Position numbers and translations under genes: made by a program. A stretch of DNA of 64,000 bases, taken from positions 558,001 through 622,000 of the forward strand of contig NZ_CP071463.1 of the NCBI RefSeq assembly GCF_017352095.1, in the 5' to 3' direction. The stretch comes from Natrinema longum. GTDB lineage: Archaea > Halobacteriota > Halobacteria > Halobacteriales > Natrialbaceae. Under the pieces are notes generated by a model that was given only the letters and a program-made list of their open reading frames with translations, was not told the DNA's origin and searched no databases. Positions 1 through 8,458 of the stretch are shown piece by piece; position 1 is the stretch's first letter; every line of letters begins with the position of its first letter.

Positions 1-103
1 GCGGTCGTGGACCTCACCGGTCTCGAGCCTGCCTAAGAAGTCGCGGAAAAACGGGATCGCGTGCCGTTCGTAGCCGGACCGGCCGAGGCGACGCGGCCGT
101 CGA
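1..103. other. window edge, unassigned
   Basis: The minus strand reads as an open, GC3-rich frame containing the stretch GYERHAIPFFRDF, which looks protein-like, but it has no usable start codon after the glyA stop. The plus strand has a short tail that ends with TAA at 34-36. Either could be the edge of a neighbouring gene; I cannot decide from 103 bases. Confidence 0.2.
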
Positions 104-1351
104 CTACTCGTAAAGCGGGTTGGCGTCGCAGAGGTCGTCGACCTCGGCGCGGACCTCCTCGATGACGGCCTCGTCTCCGGGGGCGTCGACGACGCGGGCG
201 ATCAGGTCACCGACCGTCCGGCAGTCGTCCTCGTCGAAGCCGCGGGTCGTCAGCGCCGGCGTGCCGGCACGGATCCCGCTTGGATTAAACGGCGAGCGCG
301 TCTCGCCGGGCACCGTGTTGCCGTTGAGGACGATACCGGCCTCCTCGAGGACGTCTTCGGCGTCGCCGCCGGACGTGTCCGGGTGGCTCTCGCGCAGATC
401 GACGAGCACGAGGTGGTTGTCGGTCCCCTCCGAGACCAGCGAGAGGCCGTTCTCCGTGAGGGACTCGCCGAGCGCTTTCGCGTTCGCGACCGTCTGTTCG
501 GCGTAGTCCTCGAACGCGGGCTCGAGGGCTTCCTTGAAGCCGACGGCCTTGCCGGCGACGTTGTGCATGAGCGGGCCGCCCTGCCCGCCGGGGAAGACGG
601 CGGCGTCGATGTCGTCGGCGTACTCCTCGTCGCACATGACGATCCCGCCGCGGCCGGCGCGGATGGTCTTGTGAGTCGAACCGGTGACGAAGTCGGCGAC
701 GCCGACCGGCGAGGGGTGGACGCCGGCGGCGACGAGTCCGGTGATGTGGGCGATGTCCGCGAGGTGGAGCGCGTCGACCTCGTCGGCGGCCGCCTGAACC
801 CGCTCCCACTCGATTTCGCGCGGGTACGCGGAGTACCCCGACACGATGATGTCGGGATCGAACTCGGCGGCGTGGGCCGCGAGGGAATCGTAATCGATGT
901 AGCCCGTTTCGGGGTCGACCTCGTACTGTTCGACCTCGTAGAGCTGCCCCGTGAAGTTCGCCGGGTGACCGTGACTGAGGTGGCCGCCGTGGTTGAGATC
1001 CAACGAGAGGATCTTGTCGCCGGGCTCGAGCATCGCGAAGTAGACCGACTGGTTGGCCTGCGTGCCCGAGTGGGGCTGGACGTTGACGTGGTCGGCACCG
1101 AACAGTTCCGTAGCGCGGTCGATCGCGAGCTGCTCGACCTCGTCGGCGTACTCACAACCGCCGTAGTAGCGCTCGCCGGGATAGCCCTCGGCGTACTTGT
1201 TCGTCAAGGCGCTGCCCTGCGCGTCCATGACCGCCTCGCTTGCGTGGTTCTCGCTGGCGATCATCTGTAACGTCTCTCGCTGGCGGTCTACCTCGGCCTC
1301 GAGGGCGTCGGCGACGGCGGGATCGACGTCCCGAACCTTGTCGTGGTTCAT
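104..1351 (-). CDS. glyA: serine hydroxymethyltransferase
   Basis: PLP-dependent enzyme that interconverts serine and glycine and supplies one-carbon units, cytosolic. The 415-residue protein has the typical N-terminus (QMIASENHAS), the YPGERYYGG segment, and the PLP-lysine motif TGSTHKT. Length matches the family. I chose the ATG at 1351 rather than the longer upstream frame because a TATA-like element lies about 27 bp before it and the family starts there (MNHDKVRDVDP). It is transcribed away from the CHAT gene; the two starts are about 140 bp apart and share a divergent promoter region. Confidence 0.97.
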   Translation of the reverse strand: MNHDKVRDVDPAVADALEAEVDRQRETLQMIASENHASEAVMDAQGSALTNKYAEGYPGERYYGGCEYADEVEQLAIDRATELFGADHVNVQPHSGTQANQSVYFAMLEPGDKILSLDLNHGGHLSHGHPANFTGQLYEVEQYEVDPETGYIDYDSLAAHAAEFDPDIIVSGYSAYPREIEWERVQAAADEVDALHLADIAHITGLVAAGVHPSPVGVADFVTGSTHKTIRAGRGGIVMCDEEYADDIDAAVFPGGQGGPLMHNVAGKAVGFKEALEPAFEDYAEQTVANAKALGESLTENGLSLVSEGTDNHLVLVDLRESHPDTSGGDAEDVLEEAGIVLNGNTVPGETRSPFNPSGIRAGTPALTTRGFDEDDCRTVGDLIARVVDAPGDEAVIEEVRAEVDDLCDANPLYE

Positions 1352-1373
1352 ATCCGAACTGCAGTCTGGCGGC

Positions 1374-1381
1374 TGTATAAG
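1374..1381 (-). promoter_or_regulatory. TATA-like box of glyA
   Basis: Reads CTTATACA on the minus strand, centred about 27 bp before the glyA ATG, which implies a leaderless or nearly leaderless transcript. Confidence 0.5.
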
Positions 1382-1494
1382 TGTACCCTTCCCCGGCAAG
1401 TCGAGCCACTATCGAGTACTCCCGAACAGTAATTGCCGTTTGGAACAGGTACCCCGATACAACTAACTTCTCCCAGTGACATTCAGCCAACCGA

Positions 1495-3642
1495 ATGATA
1501 GAGTGGGCGGTAGACGGCGACACCCTCCACGTCACCGACGCGGACAACGCCGAGCTAACGGTCATCGGTGACGAACTCGTCGTCGACGGCTCCGGCGTCG
1601 ACATCTCGCGGCCAGTCGACGACACGATCGTGCTGACGACTGACGAACTCCGGTTCCCGCACGCGGTCGTCTACGCGTTCTCCCTCGGCCTCGAGGATCA
1701 GCACGAACTCGACCCCACTGGGGAGCCGCTCTCGTTGTCTCCCGACGAGTACGTCATCGACATCGACACGGAGATCAAGTCCTACCTTCGGTTCTCCGGC
1801 TCCGCAACGATCCGGAAGACCGACGATTACGAGGAGGTCGTCGTCTCCTTTCCGGACCGAACGCGCGTCATCCTCGGCGTCCGCTGTCGTCACGAGTTCC
1901 CCGCCGGGACGATCACCGTCCCCGACTCCCCCTCGGCCATCGCCGAGGCCATTACGCGGATGGCCGCCTCACACAAAACGGAGCGACCGGACCGGTCGTA
2001 CCCCACGCTTCGGGGCCACCCGTCACTGATCGAGCACGGCGATACCCTCGAGATCCCGGATTGTATTCGGTCCGATACCCCCGATCACGGGATCGAGCTG
2101 GTCGTCCCGCCGGACTACGAGTCGCTGTTCGTGACTGCGCCGCTGGCGTACTACCTGCAGGCAACCGTGCGGACGACGGGGACGGGAACCGGGACCCCAA
2201 CCGGGACGGATCACGCCCGGCCCCGACTCCGACTCGCCGATCACGCGATCGAGGAGCGACTCGCGCCGATGCCCGAACTCGAGCGCGACGTCGAACGGTT
2301 GCTCCGGAAGACCTTCTTTCTCGACTGTCTCGTCCGTAACGTGGGCCCGTACGGAACGACCCTCTCGGAGTACAGCCTGCTCGACGCACTCGAGCTCGAC
2401 GCCAACGCGCTGTACGATGCCACCCCCCAGGATCGGCTCGCGACCTACCTCGATGTCCCCTACGCGGCGATCAAACACCGGCTTCCGGAGTGGCACCTCT
2501 CGACGTACGTCACCCCTGCCTACGACAGCGTCGAGACGCTCCCGTTCCTGCTCGACCGGCTGAGCATGATCTACACGCCCCAGACCTCGGAACTCGAGGG
2601 CCAGGAACTGGTCGAACGCTCGCTCGAGGACTTCTATCGGGGTGGCGATCCCGGACCCGGGACCGCGAGCGGACGACCGCCTGCCCCGGACAGAGCGAGC
2701 ACCGGACAGGTCGCCTCGGTCGACATCGTCAAACCCGGACTCCGGAACGGCCGAACCCACGGCTGGCTCGCCGATGGCGTCCCGATCGACGTCTTCAAGT
2801 CCACCCCAGAGGCCTATCACAACCGCCTGAACTTCCTCGAACGGACGAGCGATTCGACCTCGATCTGTGTCGTCCTGAACGATCCGGAGATGGCCGGCGA
2901 ACACGACGACGTCGCCGAAATCTATCACCAACGCTCCGACGAACTGTCGATGGACGTCACCGTGGCGGAATCGCTCGATACGGCCGCCCTCGCCCGCGTT
3001 TTCGAGGATGATCACGACTTCGTCCACTACATCGGTCACTGCGAGACCGACGGGCTCTGTTGTCCCGACGGCACGCTTTCGACCTCGAGCCTCGAGCGCT
3101 GTAACGCCCAGACGTTCTTCCTGAACGCCTGTGGCTCGTTCTACGAAGGGATGGGATTGATCCAAAAGGGTAGCGTCGCCGGTGCCGTCACGTTCACGAA
3201 AGTCCTGAACGACCACGCCGTCAAGGTCGGCTCGACGTTCGCCAAACTGCTCGTTCACGGCTTCAGCATCGAACGAGCGATGGGACTCGCCCGAAGACGA
3301 ATCATGATGGGCAAAGACTACGCCGTCGTCGGCGACGGCACCCACTCGCTCACACAGGGCGAGACCCCCTTTCCGACGACCGCCACACTCGAGGAACTCG
3401 ACGACGTCGAGAGCGAACCGCAGTATCTACTGACACTCGATTGCTACTCGACGCGAGTCACCGGCTCGTACTACTTTCCCCACACCGAAACCAACGAGTA
3501 TGCCTTCCTCTGTGGCAACGAATCGAGCTTTACGCTTACCGAACCGGAACTCGCGACGATGCTCGAAGAAACGGAGGCCTCAGTTATCTACGATGGCGAC
3601 ATCTACTGGTCGAAAGAATTGAGTCGCCGGTTCGATCGATAA
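1495..3642 (+). CDS. CHAT-like caspase-fold protein
   Basis: A 715-residue acidic protein. I do not recognise residues 1-400. The C-terminal third looks like a CHAT/caspase-type cysteine protease fold: HYIGHCE with His515 corresponds to the catalytic His loop, and FFLNACGS with Cys546 corresponds to the catalytic NAC-S motif, followed by a GAVTF strand. CHAT proteases act in peptidase signalling and cell-death or defence systems in prokaryotes. The N-terminal half has beta-rich segments (residues 1-150) and a short TG repeat near residue 227. No partner toxin or sensor gene is adjacent: the neighbours are glyA and tbsP. Protease activity is inferred from the His/Cys pair only. Confidence 0.7.
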   Translation: MIEWAVDGDTLHVTDADNAELTVIGDELVVDGSGVDISRPVDDTIVLTTDELRFPHAVVYAFSLGLEDQHELDPTGEPLSLSPDEYVIDIDTEIKSYLRFSGSATIRKTDDYEEVVVSFPDRTRVILGVRCRHEFPAGTITVPDSPSAIAEAITRMAASHKTERPDRSYPTLRGHPSLIEHGDTLEIPDCIRSDTPDHGIELVVPPDYESLFVTAPLAYYLQATVRTTGTGTGTPTGTDHARPRLRLADHAIEERLAPMPELERDVERLLRKTFFLDCLVRNVGPYGTTLSEYSLLDALELDANALYDATPQDRLATYLDVPYAAIKHRLPEWHLSTYVTPAYDSVETLPFLLDRLSMIYTPQTSELEGQELVERSLEDFYRGGDPGPGTASGRPPAPDRASTGQVASVDIVKPGLRNGRTHGWLADGVPIDVFKSTPEAYHNRLNFLERTSDSTSICVVLNDPEMAGEHDDVAEIYHQRSDELSMDVTVAESLDTAALARVFEDDHDFVHYIGHCETDGLCCPDGTLSTSSLERCNAQTFFLNACGSFYEGMGLIQKGSVAGAVTFTKVLNDHAVKVGSTFAKLLVHGFSIERAMGLARRRIMMGKDYAVVGDGTHSLTQGETPFPTTATLEELDDVESEPQYLLTLDCYSTRVTGSYYFPHTETNEYAFLCGNESSFTLTEPELATMLEETEASVIYDGDIYWSKELSRRFDR

Positions 3643-4092
3643 CTCGGTTACGGGCCGCCGTACGTACTGACCCGCTTTGCTCGCGCCGTCAATTGCCGCG
3701 ACGACCGATCCGCGTTCTGCCCGATTCTCGTCCGCTCTGCCAACTCCTGTACGACCCACCACAGTCGATTGTGTCGAACACCCATACGATACGGTAATAA
3801 CACGGTTCATGTATATAGTTATTGTTGACAAATTGATGTCTCGGATCACCCAACCCAGTCCCCGAGACGTCTGCACTGCTGGAGGGCCGATACTGAGACG
3901 GACACTCGAGACAGTGGCCGACCCACGGATGGTATCTCTCGATTCACATGTCCGGCTGAGATAGGATCGTTTCGTTGGCGAACTAACGAATGTAGGGACA
4001 AAAATCACCGGTTCAGGCGCTAAACGAGAAGTTCTGCTGTGCAAACGGCCACCAAAATTAAGTAGACCGATCCCGATTACTTCTGTATAGAC
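3643..4092. other. intergenic, no gene seen
   Basis: About 450 bases, less GC-rich than the surroundings. Short frames exist on both strands but none has coding-like third positions or a convincing product. The last 40 bases hold the tbsP promoter. Confidence 0.6.
4055..4063 (+). promoter_or_regulatory. TATA-like box of tbsP
   Basis: AATTAAGT-type element about 33 bp before the ATG at 4093, preceded by an A-rich BRE-like stretch. Suggests a leader of only a few bases. Confidence 0.45.
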
Positions 4093-4911
4093 ATGACTTC
4101 GAATTTACTAAACCATCAGATTGACGATATCCTCGACTCCATGCTCGAGGACGCGACCGGTGACGTGTATATGGTCAACCCGTCTGCAGACGCCATCGAA
4201 GAGTTCGTCGCCGTCGCGACTGCGTTCGACGGGGACCTGCCGTCGGTCCACATGCTCGCCGACGAACGAACCCTGAAAGACGTCATGGACGACTTCATCG
4301 TCGCCTCGAACGCGGCCGATCTCATCAGCGAGGGGGCACTCTCGATGCGCACGCTCGAGGAAGCACCCGAAAACTCGCTGCTGGTCAGCGACGATCGCGT
4401 GATCGCCATCGTCCACGCCGGCGACCGCGTCGGCGGGCTGATCACCGACGACGAGAGTTTCGTCGCGGACACCTTCGACACCTACGCCGGCCGCTGGGAC
4501 GGTGCCACCGAATTCAACCTTCGAACGCCCCCGATTACGGACGTCCGCGAGACCCTCGCCGACGAGATCAGCCCCGAAGCCGAGGCGGATTTCACTGCGA
4601 TCCTCAACTCCCTCGAAACCGCTCGCGGGGACGGCAACGGGCTCGACGAGGTCACCATCTCGCTGCTCGTTGCAGCCAAAAACGAGGCGCTGCTCTACGA
4701 CATCAGCAAGTGGGGCGAAGACGTCGGCATCGCCTCCAAGGCGACGTTCTCCCGAACGAAGACCAAGCTCGAGGACATGGGCCTGATCGACACCGAGAAG
4801 GTCCCGATCGACGTCGGCCGCCCGCGCCTGCGTCTCAAGATCGGCGACGACCGACTCAGCGAGGCCGACAACGGCCAGCTCGCGACGGTGGCGCAGTCGA
4901 TTCTCAACTAG
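4093..4911 (+). CDS. tbsP: TbsP-type transcriptional regulator (DUF5821)
   Basis: 272-residue haloarchaeal regulator. The N-terminal two thirds form an alpha/beta sensor-like domain (VHMLADERT, NSLLVSDDRV), and the C-terminal 80 residues a winged helix (ISLLVAAKNEALLYDISKW, then KATFSRTKTKLEDMGLIDTE). It matches the haloarchaeal family named TbsP, which with TrmB controls glyceraldehyde-3-phosphate dehydrogenase expression in Haloferax. The family assignment is from memory of its sequence; the helix-turn-helix is visible directly. Followed at once by a strong hairpin and T-run. Confidence 0.75.
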   Translation: MTSNLLNHQIDDILDSMLEDATGDVYMVNPSADAIEEFVAVATAFDGDLPSVHMLADERTLKDVMDDFIVASNAADLISEGALSMRTLEEAPENSLLVSDDRVIAIVHAGDRVGGLITDDESFVADTFDTYAGRWDGATEFNLRTPPITDVRETLADEISPEAEADFTAILNSLETARGDGNGLDEVTISLLVAAKNEALLYDISKWGEDVGIASKATFSRTKTKLEDMGLIDTEKVPIDVGRPRLRLKIGDDRLSEADNGQLATVAQSILN

Positions 4912-4982
4912 CGAAATTTTGCTCTGCGGTCTATCGCGCTGGCGGCAAAGCCGCCAGCGCGATGTCCCTCGGCAAAATTTCG
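4912..4982 (+). repeat. nested inverted repeat after tbsP
   Basis: Begins one base after the tbsP stop. The outer arms are an 11-bp perfect inverted repeat (CGAAATTTTGC at 4912-4922 with GCAAAATTTCG at 4972-4982). Inside is a perfect 14-bp stem (4933-4946 with 4950-4963) closed by an AAA loop. A T-run follows at 5005-5009. It could be a terminator or mRNA-stabilising structure of tbsP, or a small mobile-repeat relic. Confidence 0.75.
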
Positions 4983-5263
4983 ATCAAAAGCACTCGCACC
5001 GACCTTTTTCCGCTCGGGTTCACTTCGTTCACCACTCGCGCAAAAAATCTCGACCAAAAAAGGCCGCTCGCTCACTTCGTTCGCTCGCGGTAGATTACGG
5101 GTAAGCGCCTGCCCTCCCCCGAGTCCCGCGCCCTCACGATTCGTTCGGGCGCGCTCCCGGCCATGTAATTCTGTACGCCCCTCAGTAGCGGACTGGGAGT
5201 CAGTTCCGGCGGGGCGCACGATCGGCAGATACATATCCGCCGTGATTGTAGTGTCGGCTCAGT
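4983..5263. repeat. haloarchaeal direct-repeat spacer
   Basis: No gene. Contains two related direct-repeat units, GTTCACTTCGTTCAC near 5020-5034 and GCTCACTTCGTTCGC near 5073-5087, with A-runs between them and a third GC-rich stretch near 5135-5160. Low-complexity TTCGTTC spacers of this kind recur after genes in haloarchaeal genomes. The last 35 bases hold the promoter of the next gene (ACATATCC near 5231). Confidence 0.5.
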
Positions 5264-5269
5264 GTGACG

Positions 5270-5557
5270 ATGGACGCCCGTCAGCTCTATGTTGTCGGTC
5301 TCGGACTGGGACTGATCGGAAGTCTCGTCACTGTCGTCAGCCTTGTACTCGCTGGGTTCGTGACCACCGCGGTTATCGGGCTCGGAACGACGTTCACCTT
5401 CGCGGTCGGTCTTGACAACGTCTTCACGAGGGAGGATTTCGATCGGGAGCATTCGTTGATTTACCGCGTCGTCAACTGTGGCGGTGCCGTCATCGTGGTC
5501 GCTCTCGGTCTCCTGATGCTCACAGTGGGGATCGTCTCTTTCAGGACGTTCGTGTGA
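5270..5557 (+). CDS. small membrane protein
   Basis: 95 residues, with three hydrophobic stretches at about residues 7-30, 33-50 and 67-90, and a short charged loop (TREDFDREHS) between them. A GTG two codons upstream (5264) is an alternative start. A TATA-like ACATATCC lies about 30 bp upstream. No family recognised; a haloarchaeal membrane protein of unknown role. Confidence 0.6.
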   Translation: MDARQLYVVGLGLGLIGSLVTVVSLVLAGFVTTAVIGLGTTFTFAVGLDNVFTREDFDREHSLIYRVVNCGGAVIVVALGLLMLTVGIVSFRTFV

Positions 5558-5716
5558 CGGATCGCTCGTCATCGACTGATTGCGTCACTCTCGTCTGCTG
5601 GGACTTTCAGCTACGGTTTGGGACTAACGAACACTCTCTACGATCGAATTCCATATTCGATCAGTCGGTCGCCACATGGCGCAAACCCCAAGTCGACGCC
5701 GTGAGACGGGTCACAT

Positions 5717-6421
5717 ATGTACGAGGCCGTCCACGCCCATCCCGACGGACAGAGCACGGTCGCCAGGCTCGCACAAACGGCGGCCGACTACGGCTACGAG
5801 GGCGTGGTCGTGCGTAATCACGACGACGCTCGAGCGGACTACGATCCCGAACGGATCCGCGCGGAGTACGGGCTCGACGTCGTCGAGGGCGTCGAGATCC
5901 GGGCCGACGACCCCCAGCAAGCGGGCGGGTCGGTGGGGAATTATCGAACGTCGGAAACGATCGTCGGGATCCACGGCGGGACGACGGCGCTGAATCGCTT
6001 CGCCGTCGAACAGCCGAAAGTCGACGTGCTCGCACATCCGATGACCGAGAGCGGCGACGTCAACCACGTGTTGGTGAAAGCCGCCGTCGAAAACGGCGTC
6101 CGCCTCGAGTTCGACCTCTCGGGGGTGCTACGAGAGAGCGGCGGTCGTCGTGTCCGGATCCTGCAATCGCTGCGAAAGCTCCGGGAAATCGTCGCCCACT
6201 ACGACGCTCCCTACGTCGTGAGTGGGGATCCGACCTCACACCTCGAATTACGGGCACCGCGCGAACTGAAAGCGCTCGGCGACCGGATCGGCTTCTCGCC
6301 CGAGTTCGTCGAGGACGGCCTCGCGGAGTGGGGGCGGCTGGCCGAGCGCAATCGGCACGTCGACTCCGAGTCGTTCATTGAGCCGGGGGTCCAACGGGGC
6401 AGGTATGAAGAGGACGCTTGA
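5717..6421 (+). CDS. rnp3: RNase P protein component 3 (Rpp30)
   Basis: Protein subunit of archaeal RNase P, which removes 5' leaders of pre-tRNAs. 234 residues with the PHP/TIM-barrel-like Rpp30 fold: MYEAVHAHPDG at the N-terminus, a VVVRNHDD strand, DVLAHPM, and the C-terminal VSGDPTSHLELR segment typical of the family. First gene of a tightly packed run with a methyltransferase, rnp2 and psmA. Confidence 0.93.
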   Translation: MYEAVHAHPDGQSTVARLAQTAADYGYEGVVVRNHDDARADYDPERIRAEYGLDVVEGVEIRADDPQQAGGSVGNYRTSETIVGIHGGTTALNRFAVEQPKVDVLAHPMTESGDVNHVLVKAAVENGVRLEFDLSGVLRESGGRRVRILQSLRKLREIVAHYDAPYVVSGDPTSHLELRAPRELKALGDRIGFSPEFVEDGLAEWGRLAERNRHVDSESFIEPGVQRGRYEEDA

Positions 6422-7034
6422 GGAACACGCCGCCCGGTTCGACGAGAAGGCCGGCGAGTACGACGACTCGAAATCCGAGGAGTATCACGCCTGTGCGAAC
6501 CTCGTTGTCGAACACGCTGCCCCCGGCGAGGACGACGTCGTCCTCGACCTCGCGACCGGGACGGGTGCGATCGCGCTCGCGCTCGCCCCCGACGCGAAGC
6601 GGGTGGTCGGCCGCGACATCAGCGAGGAGATGATGGCCGAAGCCACGCGGAAAGCCGCCGAGGCGGGCCTCGAGAACCTCGCGTTCGATCACGGCACCTT
6701 CCGTGAGCCGGCGTACGACGGTCCGGTCGACGTAGTCACCTCGAACTTCGCCTTACATCACCTCTCGGACGAGGAAAAGCGCGAGGCGATCGCGGTCATC
6801 GCCGACCTCGAGCCCCGTCGGTTCGTCCTCGGGGACGTGATGTTCTTCGGGGAGCCCGACCCCGACGAGCCGTTCTACTCGCCCGAGGTCGACGATCCGG
6901 CGACCGTCGGCGTGCTCGCGGACGCCTTTACCGACGCCGGCTTCTCGCTGACGGCCGTCGAACGGGTCCACGACCAGGTTGGCGTATTAGTCGCAGAACG
7001 GGGTCCGACCGACGTCGACGCGGCGGCCGAATAG
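6405..7034 (+). CDS. class I SAM-dependent methyltransferase
   Basis: 209 residues. Rossmann methyltransferase with motif I VLDLATGTGAIAL (about residues 46-58), an acidic residue at the end of strand 2 (GRDIS), and motif IV SNFALHHLS. The start ATG at 6405 overlaps the rnp3 end by 17 bases and has a GGGG-containing purine-rich stretch upstream. It sits between two RNase P protein genes and two bases before rnp2, so it is almost certainly co-transcribed. A tRNA or rRNA substrate is plausible, but the protein has no RNA-binding domain that I can see. Confidence 0.85.
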   Translation: MKRTLEEHAARFDEKAGEYDDSKSEEYHACANLVVEHAAPGEDDVVLDLATGTGAIALALAPDAKRVVGRDISEEMMAEATRKAAEAGLENLAFDHGTFREPAYDGPVDVVTSNFALHHLSDEEKREAIAVIADLEPRRFVLGDVMFFGEPDPDEPFYSPEVDDPATVGVLADAFTDAGFSLTAVERVHDQVGVLVAERGPTDVDAAAE

Positions 7035-7035
7035 G

Positions 7036-7521
7036 ATGAAACATCTCCCGAAGCACCTCCGGCCGCGCTGGCGATATCTCGCCGTCGAACTCGAGAGTTG
7101 GCCCGACGAGCGGATCGACAGCCGATCGTTCCAGCGGGAGTTGTGGTACGCGGGCCAGAACCTCCTGGGCGATCCGGGCAGCGCCGACGCCGATCTGACG
7201 GTCGTTCGGTTCGCGTTCGCCGACGGCCGGGGGGAAGCGATCGTCAGGGTCCGACGTGGTGAGACCGAACCCGCTCGAGCGGCACTGGCCTGTATCGACG
7301 CGATCGACGGCGCTCCCGTCGGGATTCGGGTCCGCGGTATCAGTGGCACGATCCGGGCGGCTGAAGAAAACTATTTAGGACGCGGCGGGCAAGATTCCGA
7401 CGAGAGAAACGTCGTGTTCGGGAACGAAGAGCGAGTCGCCGTCCTGCGGGACGGCGTTGGGGACGTCCGACTCGATGAGGCGTTCGTGGGCGCGACAGAC
7501 CTCGATTACGATCTCGTGTGA
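7036..7521 (+). CDS. rnp2: RNase P protein component 2 (Pop5)
   Basis: 161 residues. Pop5/Rpp14-family subunit, partner of Rpp30 in archaeal RNase P. Recognised by the N-terminal KHLRPRWRYLAVE, a central ferredoxin-like region with VVRFAFADGRGEAIVRVRR, and GISGTIRAAEENYL. Starts two bases after the methyltransferase stop. The C-terminal 35 residues (after the LGRGG segment) are an acidic extension as in other haloarchaea. Confidence 0.92.
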   Translation: MKHLPKHLRPRWRYLAVELESWPDERIDSRSFQRELWYAGQNLLGDPGSADADLTVVRFAFADGRGEAIVRVRRGETEPARAALACIDAIDGAPVGIRVRGISGTIRAAEENYLGRGGQDSDERNVVFGNEERVAVLRDGVGDVRLDEAFVGATDLDYDLV

Positions 7522-7525
7522 TACT

Positions 7526-8287
7526 ATGCAGGGACAACAACAACAACAGGCGTACGACCGCGGCATCACGATCTTCTCGCCCGATGGTCGACTCTACCAG
7601 GTCGAGTACGCTCGTGAGGCGGTCAAACGAGGCACGGCGAGTATCGGAGTCCGAACGAACGGCGGCGTCGTCCTCGCGGTCGACAAACGAGTCCCCTCCC
7701 CGCTGCTCGAGGACTCGAGCGTCGAAAAGATTCACAAGGCCGACGACCACATCGGTATCGCCAGCGCGGGCCACGTCGCCGACGCCCGCCAGTTGATCGA
7801 CTTCGCACGCCGCCAGACGCAGGTCAACCAGCTCCGATACGGCGAGCCGATCGGCGTCGAGACGCTGACCAAGGAAGTCACCGACCACATCCAGCAGTAC
7901 ACCCAGGTCGGCGGTGCCCGCCCCTTCGGCGTCGCGTTGATCGTCGGCGGCATCCAGAACGGCGAACCGCGCCTGTTCGAGACCGACCCCTCGGGGACTC
8001 CCTACGAGTGGAAGGCACTGGCCGTCGGTTCCGACCGCGGCGAACTCCAGAACTACCTCGAGGAGCACTACGACGACGAGGCCGACTTGGATGGCGGCAT
8101 CCAACTCGCCCTCGACGCGCTCGCGTCGGTCAACGACGGCTCCCTGCTCCCCAACGAAGTGGGACTGGCGACCGTCGACGCCGAAACCGAGTCCTTCGAA
8201 CAGTTCGACCAGGACCGTATCGCCGACTACCTCGAGGAGAACGACCTCCTCGATACCGGCGAGGACGACGAAGAGTCCGCCGAGTAA
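7526..8287 (+). CDS. psmA: 20S proteasome alpha subunit
   Basis: 253 residues. Forms the outer rings of the archaeal 20S proteasome and the gate for the unfoldase (PAN or Cdc48). The N-terminal alpha signature YDRGITIFSP...YQVEYA is at residues 10-29, and the acidic tail (DTGEDDEESAE) is typical of haloarchaea. ATG at 7526 gives the expected gate-forming N-terminus MQGQQQQQ; a longer in-frame extension would overlap rnp2 and is not supported. Four bases after rnp2; cdcH, a possible partner ATPase, is in this window at 47.4 kb. Confidence 0.97.
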   Translation: MQGQQQQQAYDRGITIFSPDGRLYQVEYAREAVKRGTASIGVRTNGGVVLAVDKRVPSPLLEDSSVEKIHKADDHIGIASAGHVADARQLIDFARRQTQVNQLRYGEPIGVETLTKEVTDHIQQYTQVGGARPFGVALIVGGIQNGEPRLFETDPSGTPYEWKALAVGSDRGELQNYLEEHYDDEADLDGGIQLALDALASVNDGSLLPNEVGLATVDAETESFEQFDQDRIADYLEENDLLDTGEDDEESAE

Positions 8288-8458
8288 TCGAGTCGACGAC
8301 GTCCGTTCCGTTTTCGGCTGCCGGTGTGTGGACGGTCGATCACCGACGACCAGCGGTGTGACCGTCCGGGCCGGGTCTCGAGACGGTCCGACGGAGTCAG
8401 CCGTGATTGCCGCTTACGTCGGGAAACACTCTTTTCATTGGCGAGGGAAGAGTCCGGT

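Noticed and set aside
2185..2220. Repeat-like GACGGGAACCGGGACC tract in the CHAT-like gene
   Set aside because: Short TG/PT-rich linker within the protein, not a genuine repeat array.
3580..3964. Short frames after the CHAT-like gene on both strands
   Set aside because: Low coding bias; they overlap the CHAT-like 3' end or an AT-rich spacer, with no product recognised.
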